Below are positions 1-8,105 of a DNA stretch of 64,000 nt, in pieces. This DNA comes from Jeotgalicoccus halotolerans. Its GTDB lineage: Bacteria > Bacillota > Bacilli > Staphylococcales > Salinicoccaceae. Numbering within the stretch: the stretch's first letter is position 1; each line of letters begins with the position of its first letter. The DNA is taken from contig NZ_QUMW01000016.1 in NCBI RefSeq assembly GCF_003387165.1, positions 38,971 through 102,970 on the forward strand, read 5' to 3'. The notes under the pieces are model-generated. The model was not told where the DNA came from, did no database searches, and saw only the letters and a program-made list of their open reading frames with translations. The position numbers and the translations under genes were made by a program.

Positions 1-184
1 CACCGTGGAATTCAAAAACTTCATCCCGTTCCGCTGCTTCATGCTCGGCTGCCATGCCGTACGTTAACCCTGTGCAGCCTCCGCCCTGTACTTTAAAACG
101 CAGGAAGCCTTCTGCCATGTCATTCGCTTCCAGCATATCTTTAACTTCATACGCCGCACTTTCTGTCAGTGTTACTGATGACAT
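1..184 (-). CDS. HesB/IscA-type Fe-S assembly accessory protein, N-terminal part (window edge)
   Basis: Reading leftwards from an ATG at 184 gives 61 residues, truncated by the window edge. The start MSSVTLTESAAYEV and the segment VQGGGCTGLTYG are typical of A-type carriers (IscA/SufA/ErpA, YutM in Bacillus). The Cys in GGGCTG is the first of the three ligand cysteines of the family; the C-terminal pair lies outside. A-type proteins hand Fe-S clusters to apo-enzymes in the cytoplasm. The neighbouring NfuA-type scaffold and YuzB genes fit the Bacillus yutM-yuzB-yutI cluster. The family is clear; which A-type subclass is not. Confidence 0.85.
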   Translation of the reverse strand, partial: MSSVTLTESAAYEVKDMLEANDMAEGFLRFKVQGGGCTGLTYGMAAEHEAAERDEVFEFHG

Positions 185-272
185 AAAAATCACTCCTGTT
201 CTTAATACTTTGTTACAAAATTCTCAATATCATAATTATACTACACGAAAAACGTTAGCACCAACGATGAGT

Positions 273-518
273 TCACTCATCTAATGCCTGATTATTTTTG
301 TCGATTCGCTTATAAGTTTTTTCAAGCAGCTGCTCGCTGTTTTTAGCAGCCACGATTTCACCGTCTACGAGAACAAAATAACTTTTGCTGCACAAACCGC
401 AATTATTTGTGCATTCATAATCGACGACATCGATTGCCGGATTTTCATCCAGCTGAGCATACACATCGTGAGTCCCTTTTTGCATATTAGCGTTGCAAAA
501 CTCTACAATTGTGTACAT
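273..518 (-). CDS. yuzB: YuzB-like DUF1450 protein
   Basis: This 81-residue protein starts MYTIVEFCNANMQKG and carries a CTNNCGLCSKSYF cluster, the cysteine pattern of the DUF1450 (YuzB) family. Its ATG at 518 follows an AGGAGG ribosome binding site. Four conserved cysteines suggest a thioredoxin-like [2Fe-2S] ferredoxin-type fold or a redox function, but the biochemical role is not established. Its place between HesB and NifU-domain genes is the Bacillus yut arrangement and supports a link to Fe-S metabolism. Confidence 0.85.
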   Translation of the reverse strand: MYTIVEFCNANMQKGTHDVYAQLDENPAIDVVDYECTNNCGLCSKSYFVLVDGEIVAAKNSEQLLEKTYKRIDKNNQALDE

Positions 519-540
519 TGGTCATTCTCCTCCTCTGAAA

Positions 541-573
541 ATAAAAAAACTAGAGACAGTCTGTCTCTAGTTG
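541..573 (-). terminator. intrinsic terminator after the NfuA-type gene
   Basis: A perfect inverted repeat, CTAGAGACAG at 550-559 against CTGTCTCTAG at 561-570, is followed on the minus strand by a run of seven T. It separates the Nfu gene from yuzB. Confidence 0.9.
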
Positions 574-577
574 CGAT

Positions 578-820
578 TTAAAATACCTGCTCGATTTCAA
601 CAAAACCCGGTACTTCTTCAAGAAGTGCACGTTCTATACCGGCTTTAAGAGTAATCGTTGAACTTGGGCATGTTCCGCATGCTCCGAGAAGTCTGAGCTT
701 TACAATACCGTCTTCAACATCAACGAGTTCAACGTCTCCGCCATCACGCAGAAGGAACGGACGTAATTTATCTAATACTTCTTCAACTTGTTCGTACATT
801 GTATCCTGACTGACTGCCAT
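578..820 (-). CDS. nfu: NifU C-terminal-domain Fe-S scaffold (Nfu)
   Basis: This 80-residue protein is a single NifU C-terminal domain with the cluster-binding CGTCPSS (CxxC) motif in the middle. It matches B. subtilis YutI and the small staphylococcal Nfu. Such proteins carry a [4Fe-4S] cluster bridged by a homodimer and deliver it to targets such as aconitase. The gene ends in a strong terminator. The HesB-type carrier lies about 400 bases downstream, so this end of the window is a second Fe-S maturation locus apart from the suf operon at 13-18 kb. Confidence 0.92.
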   Translation of the reverse strand: MAVSQDTMYEQVEEVLDKLRPFLLRDGGDVELVDVEDGIVKLRLLGACGTCPSSTITLKAGIERALLEEVPGFVEIEQVF

Positions 821-916
821 ATTTAGTTCACTCCAATCAATTTATGAGCATTACTTCGTATACAGTACATTATAATAGAAAGACACTTAAAAATCCATCA
901 TTTGAAAGTCTTATTT

Positions 917-1447
917 TTACGCCAGAACCAGTCCTCTTCCCATTAAAGTCCTTGCAAACATAACAGTCAGCACTGCAAGAATAATGTCCTTAATTATAAA
1001 CGGAACGACAGCAGCCATCAGTATTTGAGTTAAGGACATCGGAGTTCCAATTACAGCACTCATAATAAACGAGAAGTACAATACGCCGCATATAAATATC
1101 GCACTCATGCCGAGCAGGGTAAAAACAATCATTCTTTTAATATCTTCACTTCCGCCCATGGCAGTGATTACCACCCCTGGTATGAATCCAAGCACAAATC
1201 CGAAAGACGGTGAAACGAGAGAACCAAGCCCGCCTGATCCTGCAAAAACAGGAATGCCGATCAGGCCGATTCCGATATAAGCTATAATGGAAATGAGGCC
1301 CAGTTTTTTTCCGAGCAGCATACCGGCCAGCAGCACCATCGGCATCTGCATTGTAAATGGCACCGGTCCAAGCGGTATTCTAATCTGCGCACCAATTGCA
1401 ATCAGCGCGGTAAATAAAGCAGCAAAAACAAGGTGTTTAGTTTTCAT
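917..1447 (-). CDS. bioY: BioY biotin transporter S component
   Basis: The protein is about 176 residues and hydrophobic, with roughly six membrane segments. It begins MKTKHLVFAALFTALIAIGAQ and contains the BioY-typical stretch IGLIGIPVFAGSGGLGSL. BioY is the substrate-binding S component that works with the ECF transporter module. I chose the ATG at 1447 because an AGGAG site lies just before it; an upstream in-frame ATG at 1510 would place the start inside the promoter and operator. The gene is preceded by a BirA-type operator overlapping the -35 box, so repression by biotin-loaded BirA is expected. Confidence 0.93.
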   Translation of the reverse strand: MKTKHLVFAALFTALIAIGAQIRIPLGPVPFTMQMPMVLLAGMLLGKKLGLISIIAYIGIGLIGIPVFAGSGGLGSLVSPSFGFVLGFIPGVVITAMGGSEDIKRMIVFTLLGMSAIFICGVLYFSFIMSAVIGTPMSLTQILMAAVVPFIIKDIILAVLTVMFARTLMGRGLVLA

Positions 1448-1477
1448 ATCTTTTCTCCTGTTATTTAGTTTAGTTAT

Positions 1478-1535
1478 ATCATAACAGGAAAGCACCTTCA
1501 TGTTAACCATAAAAATTTAAAGGTTAACATGAAGG
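1478..1535 (-). promoter_or_regulatory. BirA-type operator overlapping the bioY promoter
   Basis: CCTTCATGTTAACC at 1495-1508 and GGTTAACATGAAGG at 1522-1535 are perfect 14-base inverted arms around a 13-base AT-rich spacer. The core TGTTAACC-N13-GGTTAACA resembles the Gram-positive BirA box. On the minus strand TTAACA (1501-1506) is followed after exactly 17 bases by TATGAT (1478-1483), a good sigma-A promoter, so the proximal half-site covers the -35 element. Confidence 0.85.
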
Positions 1536-1544
1536 TTCATAAGT

Positions 1545-2306
1545 TTACAGCTTCCAGTCGTTAAGCGTACTAATCGTATACGCGGGCGGCACTCTTTTAC
1601 TCATCACTTCTTCTTTTGAATGAACGCCGGTGCTAACGTGAATTGTATCGATACCGCCATTAATTCCAGTCATAATATCAGTATCGTAATTATCGCCGAT
1701 CATCGCCACTTCTTCTTTAAGCATGCTGAGACGCGCTAAAGCCCCGGTTAAAATATAGCTGTTCGGTTTCCCGGTGATAACCGGGCTTACTCCCGTCACT
1801 TCGCTGACCAGTTTAGCGAATGATCCGTTGCCCGGAGAGAAGCCGTAAGATGTTTTAATTTTTATATCAGGATTTGTTGCGAGAAACTGCGCTCCGTTTT
1901 GGATCAGCCGGCAGGCGGTAAGGATTTTCTCGAAAGTAATCGATGTGTCGAGCCCCATTACAACAGCATCCGGTGCATAATCATTAAAAACAGCAGTTCC
2001 ATCATACGTCAGTGTATTTTTAAAACTTTCCGTGCCGATTATATATACAGACGGTGTGTCAAAGGCCTCTTGCAGATAAGCTTTCATAGCGTCAGCTGAA
2101 GTATATATATGATTTATTGCCGTCGTAAACCCCATACTTTCAAATTTTTCCAGAATTTCAGACGGCTGTCTTGTCGCATTATTTGTCAGAAATAAATAGG
2201 GTATACCAGCCTTATTTAAACGGTCGATAAAGTTCACGGCGCCCTCAATAACTTTATCACCATTAAACATTGTACCATCAAGATCTATTAAGTACCCTTT
2301 ATACAT
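1545..2306 (-). CDS. yutF: HAD-superfamily phosphatase, NagD/YutF type
   Basis: From the ATG at 2306 the protein starts MYKGYLIDLDGTMFNGDKVI. DLDGT is HAD motif I, FLTNNATRQ fits motif II, and MIGDNYDTDI fits motif IV, with the cap domain between II and III as in HAD subclass IIA. The family (p-nitrophenyl phosphatase/NagD) dephosphorylates small metabolites; the substrate is unknown. The start overlaps the end of the DUF86 gene by 8 bases, the same yutE-yutF order as Bacillus, so the two are probably translationally coupled. An in-frame upstream start at 2426 would add a non-homologous leader and was rejected. Confidence 0.88.
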   Translation of the reverse strand: MYKGYLIDLDGTMFNGDKVIEGAVNFIDRLNKAGIPYLFLTNNATRQPSEILEKFESMGFTTAINHIYTSADAMKAYLQEAFDTPSVYIIGTESFKNTLTYDGTAVFNDYAPDAVVMGLDTSITFEKILTACRLIQNGAQFLATNPDIKIKTSYGFSPGNGSFAKLVSEVTGVSPVITGKPNSYILTGALARLSMLKEEVAMIGDNYDTDIMTGINGGIDTIHVSTGVHSKEEVMSKRVPPAYTISTLNDWKL

Positions 2307-2727
2307 CTGTATCACTGCTGAAAGCTGTGACTGCTTGCGGGTCATTTTTATAAAAGTGCTCAATACTCGCCTTAAAGTTTTTATAGGCGCTGATATTCTC
2401 TTTGAAATCTGCGCGCATTGCGGCATGATCTACCGACTGGTAATTTCTCGTCAGCTCTTTTCTCCACTTCAGTGTATTCTTAAACTTCTCAGCATCTTTT
2501 GGTCCTATAACTTTTTCCTGGGCCAGAATATCCAGCACATCCTGATAGTTTCCCGGATCTCTTAAAATAAATGCATCGATAATCATATTGCCTACATCCA
2601 CCGTCGCTTCTATAAGCATATGACATGCCCGCTCGAGCGCCAGGTTATTATCGGTATCAATCGTTTCTGCCAGTCCCTCAATGTAGTCGAGACGCGTGTT
2701 TAAAAGATTTTTATCCACAAAATACAT
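2299..2727 (-). CDS. yutE: DUF86 (HepT-like) protein YutE
   Basis: This 142-residue all-helical protein starts MYFVDKNLLNTRLDYIEGLAET and contains ALERACHMLIEATVDVGN and DPGNYQDVLDIL, as in Bacillus YutE of the DUF86 family. DUF86 proteins are often HepT toxins paired with a MNT nucleotidyltransferase. No MNT partner lies next to it, and the yutD-yutE-yutF context is conserved housekeeping DNA, so a toxin role is doubtful. Function unknown. Confidence 0.82.
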   Translation of the reverse strand: MYFVDKNLLNTRLDYIEGLAETIDTDNNLALERACHMLIEATVDVGNMIIDAFILRDPGNYQDVLDILAQEKVIGPKDAEKFKNTLKWRKELTRNYQSVDHAAMRADFKENISAYKNFKASIEHFYKNDPQAVTAFSSDTDV

Positions 2728-2771
2728 TTCTACACCTCATCATTATTATTCTTTCTTATCATATCATACAA

Positions 2772-2815
2772 AAAAGAAGCCGGGTTTTACGACCCCGCCT
2801 CTTCTTTAATTTCTT
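2772..2815 (-). terminator. probable intrinsic terminator overlapping the yutD stop
   Basis: On the minus strand an imperfect hairpin (GAAG...CTTC outer, GGGT/ACCC inner pairs) ends in TTTTTT. It begins inside the last codons of the YutD gene. The stem has mismatches, so confidence is moderate. Confidence 0.55.
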
Positions 2816-3122
2816 CGCCAGACTCTTCAGCCTGCTCTTTTAACTCATGCTTTGAAACCTTCCTTAAAATAAAGTATGCACATCCAAAGTTGCAGTATTC
2901 ATTCAGATACTCCTGGATGGCATTTACCCGCTTGTCAGGTTCCACTTTACGTTTTGAATTTTTATAAAAACCGGCAAGTCTTAGTTTTTCATAACCGACA
3001 TCACCGACAATATAATCGTACTTGTTCAATAGCTCGCTGTATTTTTCGATAAAAAGCTCTTCATTAAATGCATCGCGGTAGTTCTCCACGAGTTCAAAGT
3101 TCATATGATCAATTGTAATCAT
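2787..3122 (-). CDS. yutD: YutD family protein (DUF1027)
   Basis: The protein is about 111 residues, starting MITIDHMNFELVENYRDAFN and containing YDYIVGDVGYEKLRLAGFY, the signature of the YutD/DUF1027 family of Firmicutes. I prefer the ATG at 3122, nine bases after AAAGGG, over one at 3143 that has no ribosome binding site. The C-terminus is strongly acidic (EESGEEIKEEAGS). Function unknown. The gene opens the yutD-yutE-yutF series but has its own probable terminator. Confidence 0.85.
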   Translation of the reverse strand: MITIDHMNFELVENYRDAFNEELFIEKYSELLNKYDYIVGDVGYEKLRLAGFYKNSKRKVEPDKRVNAIQEYLNEYCNFGCAYFILRKVSKHELKEQAEESGEEIKEEAGS

Positions 3123-3176
3123 AGACGCACACCCTTTAATCAAACTGATACATTCATGATATCACAATTTTTACCA

Positions 3177-4760
3177 TTATGCGTTTTGTTTAGCTACCGG
3201 GCGGTAGATAAATTTAGCAATAATATAAACTACAAGCAAGCCGATTATAACGCTCAGCAAACCAAAGTATACGTTAGCTGTATATCCGAGCACAACAAAG
3301 CCGAGCAGTCCGATTAAAGCTGAAGTTAAAGCATACGGCAACTGTGTCATAACGTGGACAATATGATCGCTGCCGGAACCGGTAGAAGACAGAATTGTCG
3401 AATCGGAAATCGGTGAACAGTGGTCTCCAAATACACCGCCTGCAAGTACAGCTGCGATTGACGGGAGGAGTAATTCCGTTGCACCAAGTGCAATAATAAT
3501 TTCTCCAGCAACAGGAATCAGTATGCCGTAAGAACCCCAGCTTGTACCTGTAGCAAGTGCCATAAAGCAACCAACAATAAATACTACTGCCGGCAGCAGC
3601 GCTACTGGAAGGCTTGAGTTTTCCACCATTGAACCAAGAACGCCGCCGGTGCCGAGTTCACTGATTAACCCGCCGATCATCCAGGCAAAAGTCAGTATAA
3701 GCATAGCCGGAAACATCGCGAAAAATCCTGTTTTAATACCGAGCCAGACATGTCTCTTGCTGAATTCATTATCATTTCTCGTATGTCTGAAGTAATAGAA
3801 CAGTGCAAGCACGAGACCGATAATGCCTCCTGTAAGCAGTGAATGTGTCACGAGGGTACTTTCCAGCACAGGCATCAGACTCCAGGTCCCTGCTTCCATC
3901 GCACCGGTCACATACATCGCTCCGATTACTCCGACAGCAAGTCCTGCAATCGGAATAATTAAGGCGCTGGCACCTGCACCATCATGCACAGGCAGGTCTT
4001 CATCCTGTTCTGCAAATTCAGGCACTTTATCACGTAATATTCCTTCGTTAATAGCCAGGTCCTCCTGTTTCTTCATCGGACCGATATCCAGTTTAAAAGA
4101 AATAACGATAAACATCATAACAAGTGCCGAGATAACATAAAAGTTCATTGGAATCATATACATAAAACTCTGAAAGGGTGATATATGTGTCATTCCAGCA
4201 CCGATTAATATCGGTGCTGTCATTCCCATAATACCTGCACCCCAGCTCGATACCGGTGACATAACGGCTACCGGTGATGCTGTCGTATCGACGAAATAAG
4301 CAAGTTTTGCCCGCGAAATATTATATTTATCAGTGATCGGCTTAGCAACCTGTCCGACAATTAAAGCACTGAAGTAATCATCGATAAACACTATAATTCC
4401 AAGCACTGCAGTCATAAAACCTGCACCGCGGCGCGTTTTAACTTTTGTCAGCGCCCAATTCGTAAACGCTCGCGCGCCGCCTGACATATTCATAAATGCT
4501 GTCATAATTCCGAGCAGTGTTAAAAATATTAATATGTAGGCATTCCATGTGTTCAGTCCGCCGTCTTCAATAAATATGCCGAGAAACGAATCGAACAGCA
4601 GTTTAAAAAATTCTCCAAAGTGTCCATTCGCAATAACGAAGGCTGATGTAATAATTCCCGCACCGAGACTGATGCCTACTCTTCTTGTTATTACTACGAG
4701 TATGAGTGTAATTAATGGCGGGATCAGCGGCATATATTCCCAATTTAAAAATGACTCCAT
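3177..4760 (-). CDS. NhaC-superfamily transporter, probable lysine transporter (LysW-like)
   Basis: This is a 527-residue membrane protein with about eleven to twelve hydrophobic segments. FIDDYFSALIVGQ and the repeated GxxxGDHCSPISDSTI and VAVMSPVSSWGAG motifs place it in the NhaC antiporter superfamily. Automatic annotation would call it a Na+/H+ antiporter. A complete lysine riboswitch with terminator sits directly upstream (4785-5000). Comparative work on the L box named NhaC-superfamily genes under this riboswitch LysW, candidate lysine transporters. I therefore infer lysine uptake or exchange coupled to an ion gradient, repressed when lysine is abundant. The family is certain; the substrate is inferred from regulation. 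Confidence 0.85.
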   Translation of the reverse strand: MESFLNWEYMPLIPPLITLILVVITRRVGISLGAGIITSAFVIANGHFGEFFKLLFDSFLGIFIEDGGLNTWNAYILIFLTLLGIMTAFMNMSGGARAFTNWALTKVKTRRGAGFMTAVLGIIVFIDDYFSALIVGQVAKPITDKYNISRAKLAYFVDTTASPVAVMSPVSSWGAGIMGMTAPILIGAGMTHISPFQSFMYMIPMNFYVISALVMMFIVISFKLDIGPMKKQEDLAINEGILRDKVPEFAEQDEDLPVHDGAGASALIIPIAGLAVGVIGAMYVTGAMEAGTWSLMPVLESTLVTHSLLTGGIIGLVLALFYYFRHTRNDNEFSKRHVWLGIKTGFFAMFPAMLILTFAWMIGGLISELGTGGVLGSMVENSSLPVALLPAVVFIVGCFMALATGTSWGSYGILIPVAGEIIIALGATELLLPSIAAVLAGGVFGDHCSPISDSTILSSTGSGSDHIVHVMTQLPYALTSALIGLLGFVVLGYTANVYFGLLSVIIGLLVVYIIAKFIYRPVAKQNA

Positions 4761-4784
4761 TTTTCTTCCTCCTAAATTTTTTCA

Positions 4785-4830
4785 ATAAAAAAAATCATAA
4801 ATACGCTGACAGTGCACGCATTTATGATTT
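4785..4830 (-). terminator. lysine riboswitch expression-platform terminator
   Basis: On the minus strand a 13-pair stem (arms 4793-4805 and 4817-4829, one G-U pair) is followed by eight T. The loop contains CACTGTCAG, which is also present in the aptamer. Confidence 0.9.
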
Positions 4831-4835
4831 ATCTA

Positions 4836-5000
4836 TTAAATGTAGCGCATCATGTAACTGACAGTGTCCAGCCTGTTAAACTGAACCCCAGAACAAATAC
4901 CTGCCGGTATCATCCTTCGGCTCTTGTCCCTTTCAAGTATCCTTAAACGCATGCCTGCTGAAATACTTTACTGTTGAAAAGAGCAACCTCTACTTTATTT
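4836..5000 (-). ncRNA. lysine riboswitch (L box)
   Basis: The minus strand reads AGTAGAGGTTGC, then AGTA, AAAGGGACAAGAGCCGAAG, CTGGG and GGACACTGTCAG, and closes with GCGCTACATTT pairing back to the first element. GCCGAAG and ACTGTCA are diagnostic core blocks of the lysine aptamer. It lies between an extended -10 promoter and an intrinsic terminator directly upstream of the NhaC-type transporter. Confidence 0.92.
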
Positions 5001-5015
5001 ATTTGATTACTTAAC

Positions 5016-5024
5016 ATTATAGCA
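5016..5024 (-). promoter_or_regulatory. extended -10 promoter of the lysine riboswitch transcript
   Basis: The minus strand has TGCTATAAT, a TGn extended -10 with perfect TATAAT (5016-5021), about 20 bases before the first aptamer helix. No good -35 is visible. Confidence 0.75.
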
Positions 5025-5042
5025 TATCCCGGTTTTAAAAAA

Positions 5043-6362
5043 CTATAAACATTCTATATAATTTTTTACAAGATCGCGCAGCAGGTCCGGCATAATATAC
5101 TCCTTTTTCGAATATCTGAACTGCGGGAAAATCCTGCCGAAAGTGTACATATCAAGCGTTCCAAGCTTATATTTTTTCTTCTCATCGATGAGTTCGTTAT
5201 CGATATAATACTCGCGTTCCGATTGGATATACTGGATATTATTCGTTACAAAACAGCCGAAAATGTCTCCTCTGAAGCCGAGACCGCGCACGATTTCATC
5301 TTTATACTCCTGACGGTTCGCCTGGGTAAATATTTCTTTCATCTCGCGTCCAGTCAACTCTATTTGAACAGCATTAATGGCGTGCGGCAGCACTTTATGC
5401 AAGTCATATTCAGTCAGTGCTCCCCCTTCAAACGGACTCGCAATAAGTCCCGTATGAATGAGCCCTGCATCACTGGCCGTAAAATCTTTAAGTATATACG
5501 CAAGGAGCGAGCTGAAGCGTCCAACCGAATAAAGTCGCCGGTCTATCGGCAGTGCCGCTTCTTTAATGACTGTATTTTTTAATTTGGCTTTGCCTATATC
5601 ATAATAATCGTTTTCGACCTGGGATAAGATATCTGATTCAATCAGCGCAGCTTTTTTCGCGGTAAGCCTGCCATTTTCAAAAGTGAGAGTGACTTCCCCG
5701 ATATATTCACCGTATCTCCCGGCTGCTGCAAGCAGCACACCATTAACGCGCTCTCCTTTTTCAAAATAGTGATGCGTATGGGATGATAAAATTAAATCAA
5801 TTTCAGGAAATCTATTAGCCAGAGTCTCGTCGTCATACATACCGAGATGACTCATCATAACAATAACGTCCACCTTTGGTTCGAGTTCCCTTAAATATTT
5901 TTCTATCCAGTCAAAAGCATCTGCCACTTCCCAATCCAGTGCCAGATAAAATGGAGTAAACTCAACTGTTGCTGCAATGAATCCGATTTTTATCCCGCCG
6001 GTTTCCTTTATAGTATACGGTTTAAAATAAGGCTGTTTACTTCCTGCTTCACGCAGATTGGCACAGATGACATCGAACTCTGCATCATCGTATAAATGCT
6101 TCAGCTGCTCTTTGGTCAGCGTGATTCCTTCATTATTCCCGAGTGTCGCTACGTCGCACGTTGCATTATTCAACAATTCGATATTGCCCTTTCCGAGCGT
6201 CGCTTCTGTATAAGGATGTGAACGGTCAACATGGTCGCCGATATCGACATAAAACATATTATTTCTGTACTGTCGTCTTTTATTTTTTATGAAGCTCGTA
6301 AACTTCATATAATTATGTAATGCACTGTGTATATCATTAGTATGATAAATTTTCACTTCCAT
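5043..6362 (-). CDS. yunD: cytoplasmic metallophosphoesterase/5'-nucleotidase, YunD type
   Basis: This 439-residue protein has an N-terminal calcineurin-like phosphoesterase domain (about 1-210) with metal motifs HTNDIHS, DIGDHVDRS, LGNNEG, MSHLG and SSHTHHYF. A C-terminal 5'-nucleotidase domain follows. There is no signal peptide, unlike secreted UshA-type enzymes, so it should act inside the cell on nucleotides or related phosphoesters. It lies downstream of the YunE- and YunF-like genes, the reverse-linked yunDEF set of B. subtilis, and is probably co-transcribed with yunE (11-base gap). Confidence 0.88.
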   Translation of the reverse strand: MEVKIYHTNDIHSALHNYMKFTSFIKNKRRQYRNNMFYVDIGDHVDRSHPYTEATLGKGNIELLNNATCDVATLGNNEGITLTKEQLKHLYDDAEFDVICANLREAGSKQPYFKPYTIKETGGIKIGFIAATVEFTPFYLALDWEVADAFDWIEKYLRELEPKVDVIVMMSHLGMYDDETLANRFPEIDLILSSHTHHYFEKGERVNGVLLAAAGRYGEYIGEVTLTFENGRLTAKKAALIESDILSQVENDYYDIGKAKLKNTVIKEAALPIDRRLYSVGRFSSLLAYILKDFTASDAGLIHTGLIASPFEGGALTEYDLHKVLPHAINAVQIELTGREMKEIFTQANRQEYKDEIVRGLGFRGDIFGCFVTNNIQYIQSEREYYIDNELIDEKKKYKLGTLDMYTFGRIFPQFRYSKKEYIMPDLLRDLVKNYIECL

Positions 6363-6373
6363 ACGAGCACTCC

Positions 6374-7195
6374 TTAAAGAATTGTTTGTAAAATCAAGTA
6401 TGCACCGAGTATAAACAGGACGGTCCGGAGCAGTACTACTAAACCGTCCGAATTGAACCGCTGATTAATTTTAACTCCGGCAGTCGCTCCGATGATAGCA
6501 GCAGGAACGAGCATCAGTATATACGTATAAACGACGTTATTCTGGAGCACGTGGCCGAAGGCTGATGATACACCTGAGAAAAATACCATCATCATGCTCG
6601 TGCCGATAGCAATTGTCGGCGGCATTCTGAAAACCATCAGCATGAGCGGAGTCATCAGAACCCCGCCTCCTATACCGAACAGACCCGTTATAAATCCGAC
6701 GAAAAAAGTTATCGTAATTGCAAGATAAGGCGGAAATCCGTAATGGTAAATGTTACCCATATTATCACGGTGCGGTTTTAAGTACTTAGGATTCTGGAAT
6801 ACTTTCATCGGTTTAATTTTCTTTCTGATAACGAGAAGTATACTGATAAAAATTAGAAATACACCGAAATACAGATTAAAGCTGTCCACCGTAAATAAAC
6901 TGCTGGCATAAGATCCCGCGAACGCCCCCGGCATCAGTCCAATCAGAAATAAAATGCCGTTCTCTCTATCCACCTGCTTATTGCGCGCATATGAAATCAT
7001 CGCACTCATGCCCGTGAATATCAGCAGCATACTCGATGTCCCGACAGCAGTCTGGGGTGTTATTGCCGGCAGCAGGCCGAGCTCAAGACCAAAAAACATC
7101 AGGGCCGGAACAACAATAACACCCCCGCCGATACCGACGAGCGAGCCCAGTATTGAAGAAAGCAGACCTATCAGTAAAAGAACGATAAATTCCAT
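6374..7195 (-). CDS. yunE: TSUP-family (TauE/SafE) permease, YunE type
   Basis: This 273-residue membrane protein contains two internal repeats, each with the GxGGG signature (SLVGIGGGVIVVPAL near residue 20 and GLFGIGGGVLMTPLM near 170), diagnostic of the DUF81/TSUP family. Members move sulfite, sulfoacetate or other organic anions across the membrane. About eight helices are visible. The substrate is unknown. It is flanked by yunD and yunF homologues with gaps of about 12 bases, so the three form an operon. Confidence 0.87.
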   Translation of the reverse strand: MEFIVLLLIGLLSSILGSLVGIGGGVIVVPALMFFGLELGLLPAITPQTAVGTSSMLLIFTGMSAMISYARNKQVDRENGILFLIGLMPGAFAGSYASSLFTVDSFNLYFGVFLIFISILLVIRKKIKPMKVFQNPKYLKPHRDNMGNIYHYGFPPYLAITITFFVGFITGLFGIGGGVLMTPLMLMVFRMPPTIAIGTSMMMVFFSGVSSAFGHVLQNNVVYTYILMLVPAAIIGATAGVKINQRFNSDGLVVLLRTVLFILGAYLILQTIL

Positions 7196-7207
7196 GACTC
7201 CAGCCCC

Positions 7208-8056
7208 TTAGAATAATTTCAGTTGCTTCGGTGCAAGCCCGCTGTACTCTATACCCAGCATGCTGATCAGCTGTTTTGCGTTGCCGGCCGCATGCCCTCC
7301 TGAGTTATTATTAAAAACGATATAAATATCCTTTGTTTTATGCTGGAGTATATTGACCTGTTTTTGTAACCACTCCAGTTCCTGTCTGTTATAATTATAT
7401 AAATAACGGACCTCCCGCCACTCTTCCGAAGTCCGGTTCTGCTGCGTCCAGCCATGAAGATTGCGGCCGTGCAGACGGATAAATGCAGTATCATCTGTGA
7501 CGCGGTTAATAAAAGGAACTGAACCGATTCCTGCTTGCGGCTCATCGCATATACTGTGAATTACTTCGCTGTCGTGCAGAAATTCCAGTGTATCTTCCTT
7601 ATATTCATCACTGAACCATGTCTGGTTGCGGAACTCCACTGCGACTTTAAAAGGTTTCAGCAGGTCCGCCGCAAATTTTACATAGCGGATGTTTTTGCTG
7701 CCGCAGTCAAACCATGGCGGAAACTGCAGCAGAACAAATGCGAGTTTGTTTCTGTGAAACATAGGCATCAGCATTTCCCTGTACGCGGCAAAGACATCCT
7801 TAATAGAATCATAGTGACCTCTGTAATCGCTGTGCCCCGTCATAAATTGGTGGGCTTTTACTGCGAATTTGAAAGTTTCCGGTGTCTGGTCGCACCATTT
7901 TTCTATCGTTGACTGCCGCTGTACTGCGTAGTATGTTGAATCAAGCTCAACGATTGGAAAATGTGAAGCATATGTAATTAACTTATCTTTTTTATTTGAA
8001 AGCTCGGTGTACAGCGAATCGTGGTCGCCCCACCCTGTCAGTCCTATATAAATCAT
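7208..8056 (-). CDS. yunF: DUF72 family protein, YunF type
   Basis: This 282-residue soluble protein starts MIYIGLTGWGDHDSLY and contains ELDSTYYAVQ, FAVKAHQFMTGH, FVLLQFPPWF, VEFRNQTWF and YIVFNNNSGGHA, the ordered motifs of the DUF72 TIM-barrel-like family. The enzymatic role is unknown; conserved Asp, Glu, His and Asn suggest metal or sugar-phosphate chemistry. The gene diverges from fetA across a 49-base gap, and TGCTAAAAT on the minus strand there can serve as its extended -10. Confidence 0.87.
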   Translation of the reverse strand: MIYIGLTGWGDHDSLYTELSNKKDKLITYASHFPIVELDSTYYAVQRQSTIEKWCDQTPETFKFAVKAHQFMTGHSDYRGHYDSIKDVFAAYREMLMPMFHRNKLAFVLLQFPPWFDCGSKNIRYVKFAADLLKPFKVAVEFRNQTWFSDEYKEDTLEFLHDSEVIHSICDEPQAGIGSVPFINRVTDDTAFIRLHGRNLHGWTQQNRTSEEWREVRYLYNYNRQELEWLQKQVNILQHKTKDIYIVFNNNSGGHAAGNAKQLISMLGIEYSGLAPKQLKLF

Positions 8057-8105
8057 TAAATCACCTTACTTCATTTTAGCACATTTACATTGGAGGATAT
8101 TAATC

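Noticed and set aside
2299..2727. DUF86 gene as a HepT toxin of a toxin-antitoxin pair.
   Set aside because: No MNT antitoxin gene is adjacent and the yutD-yutE-yutF context is conserved core DNA.
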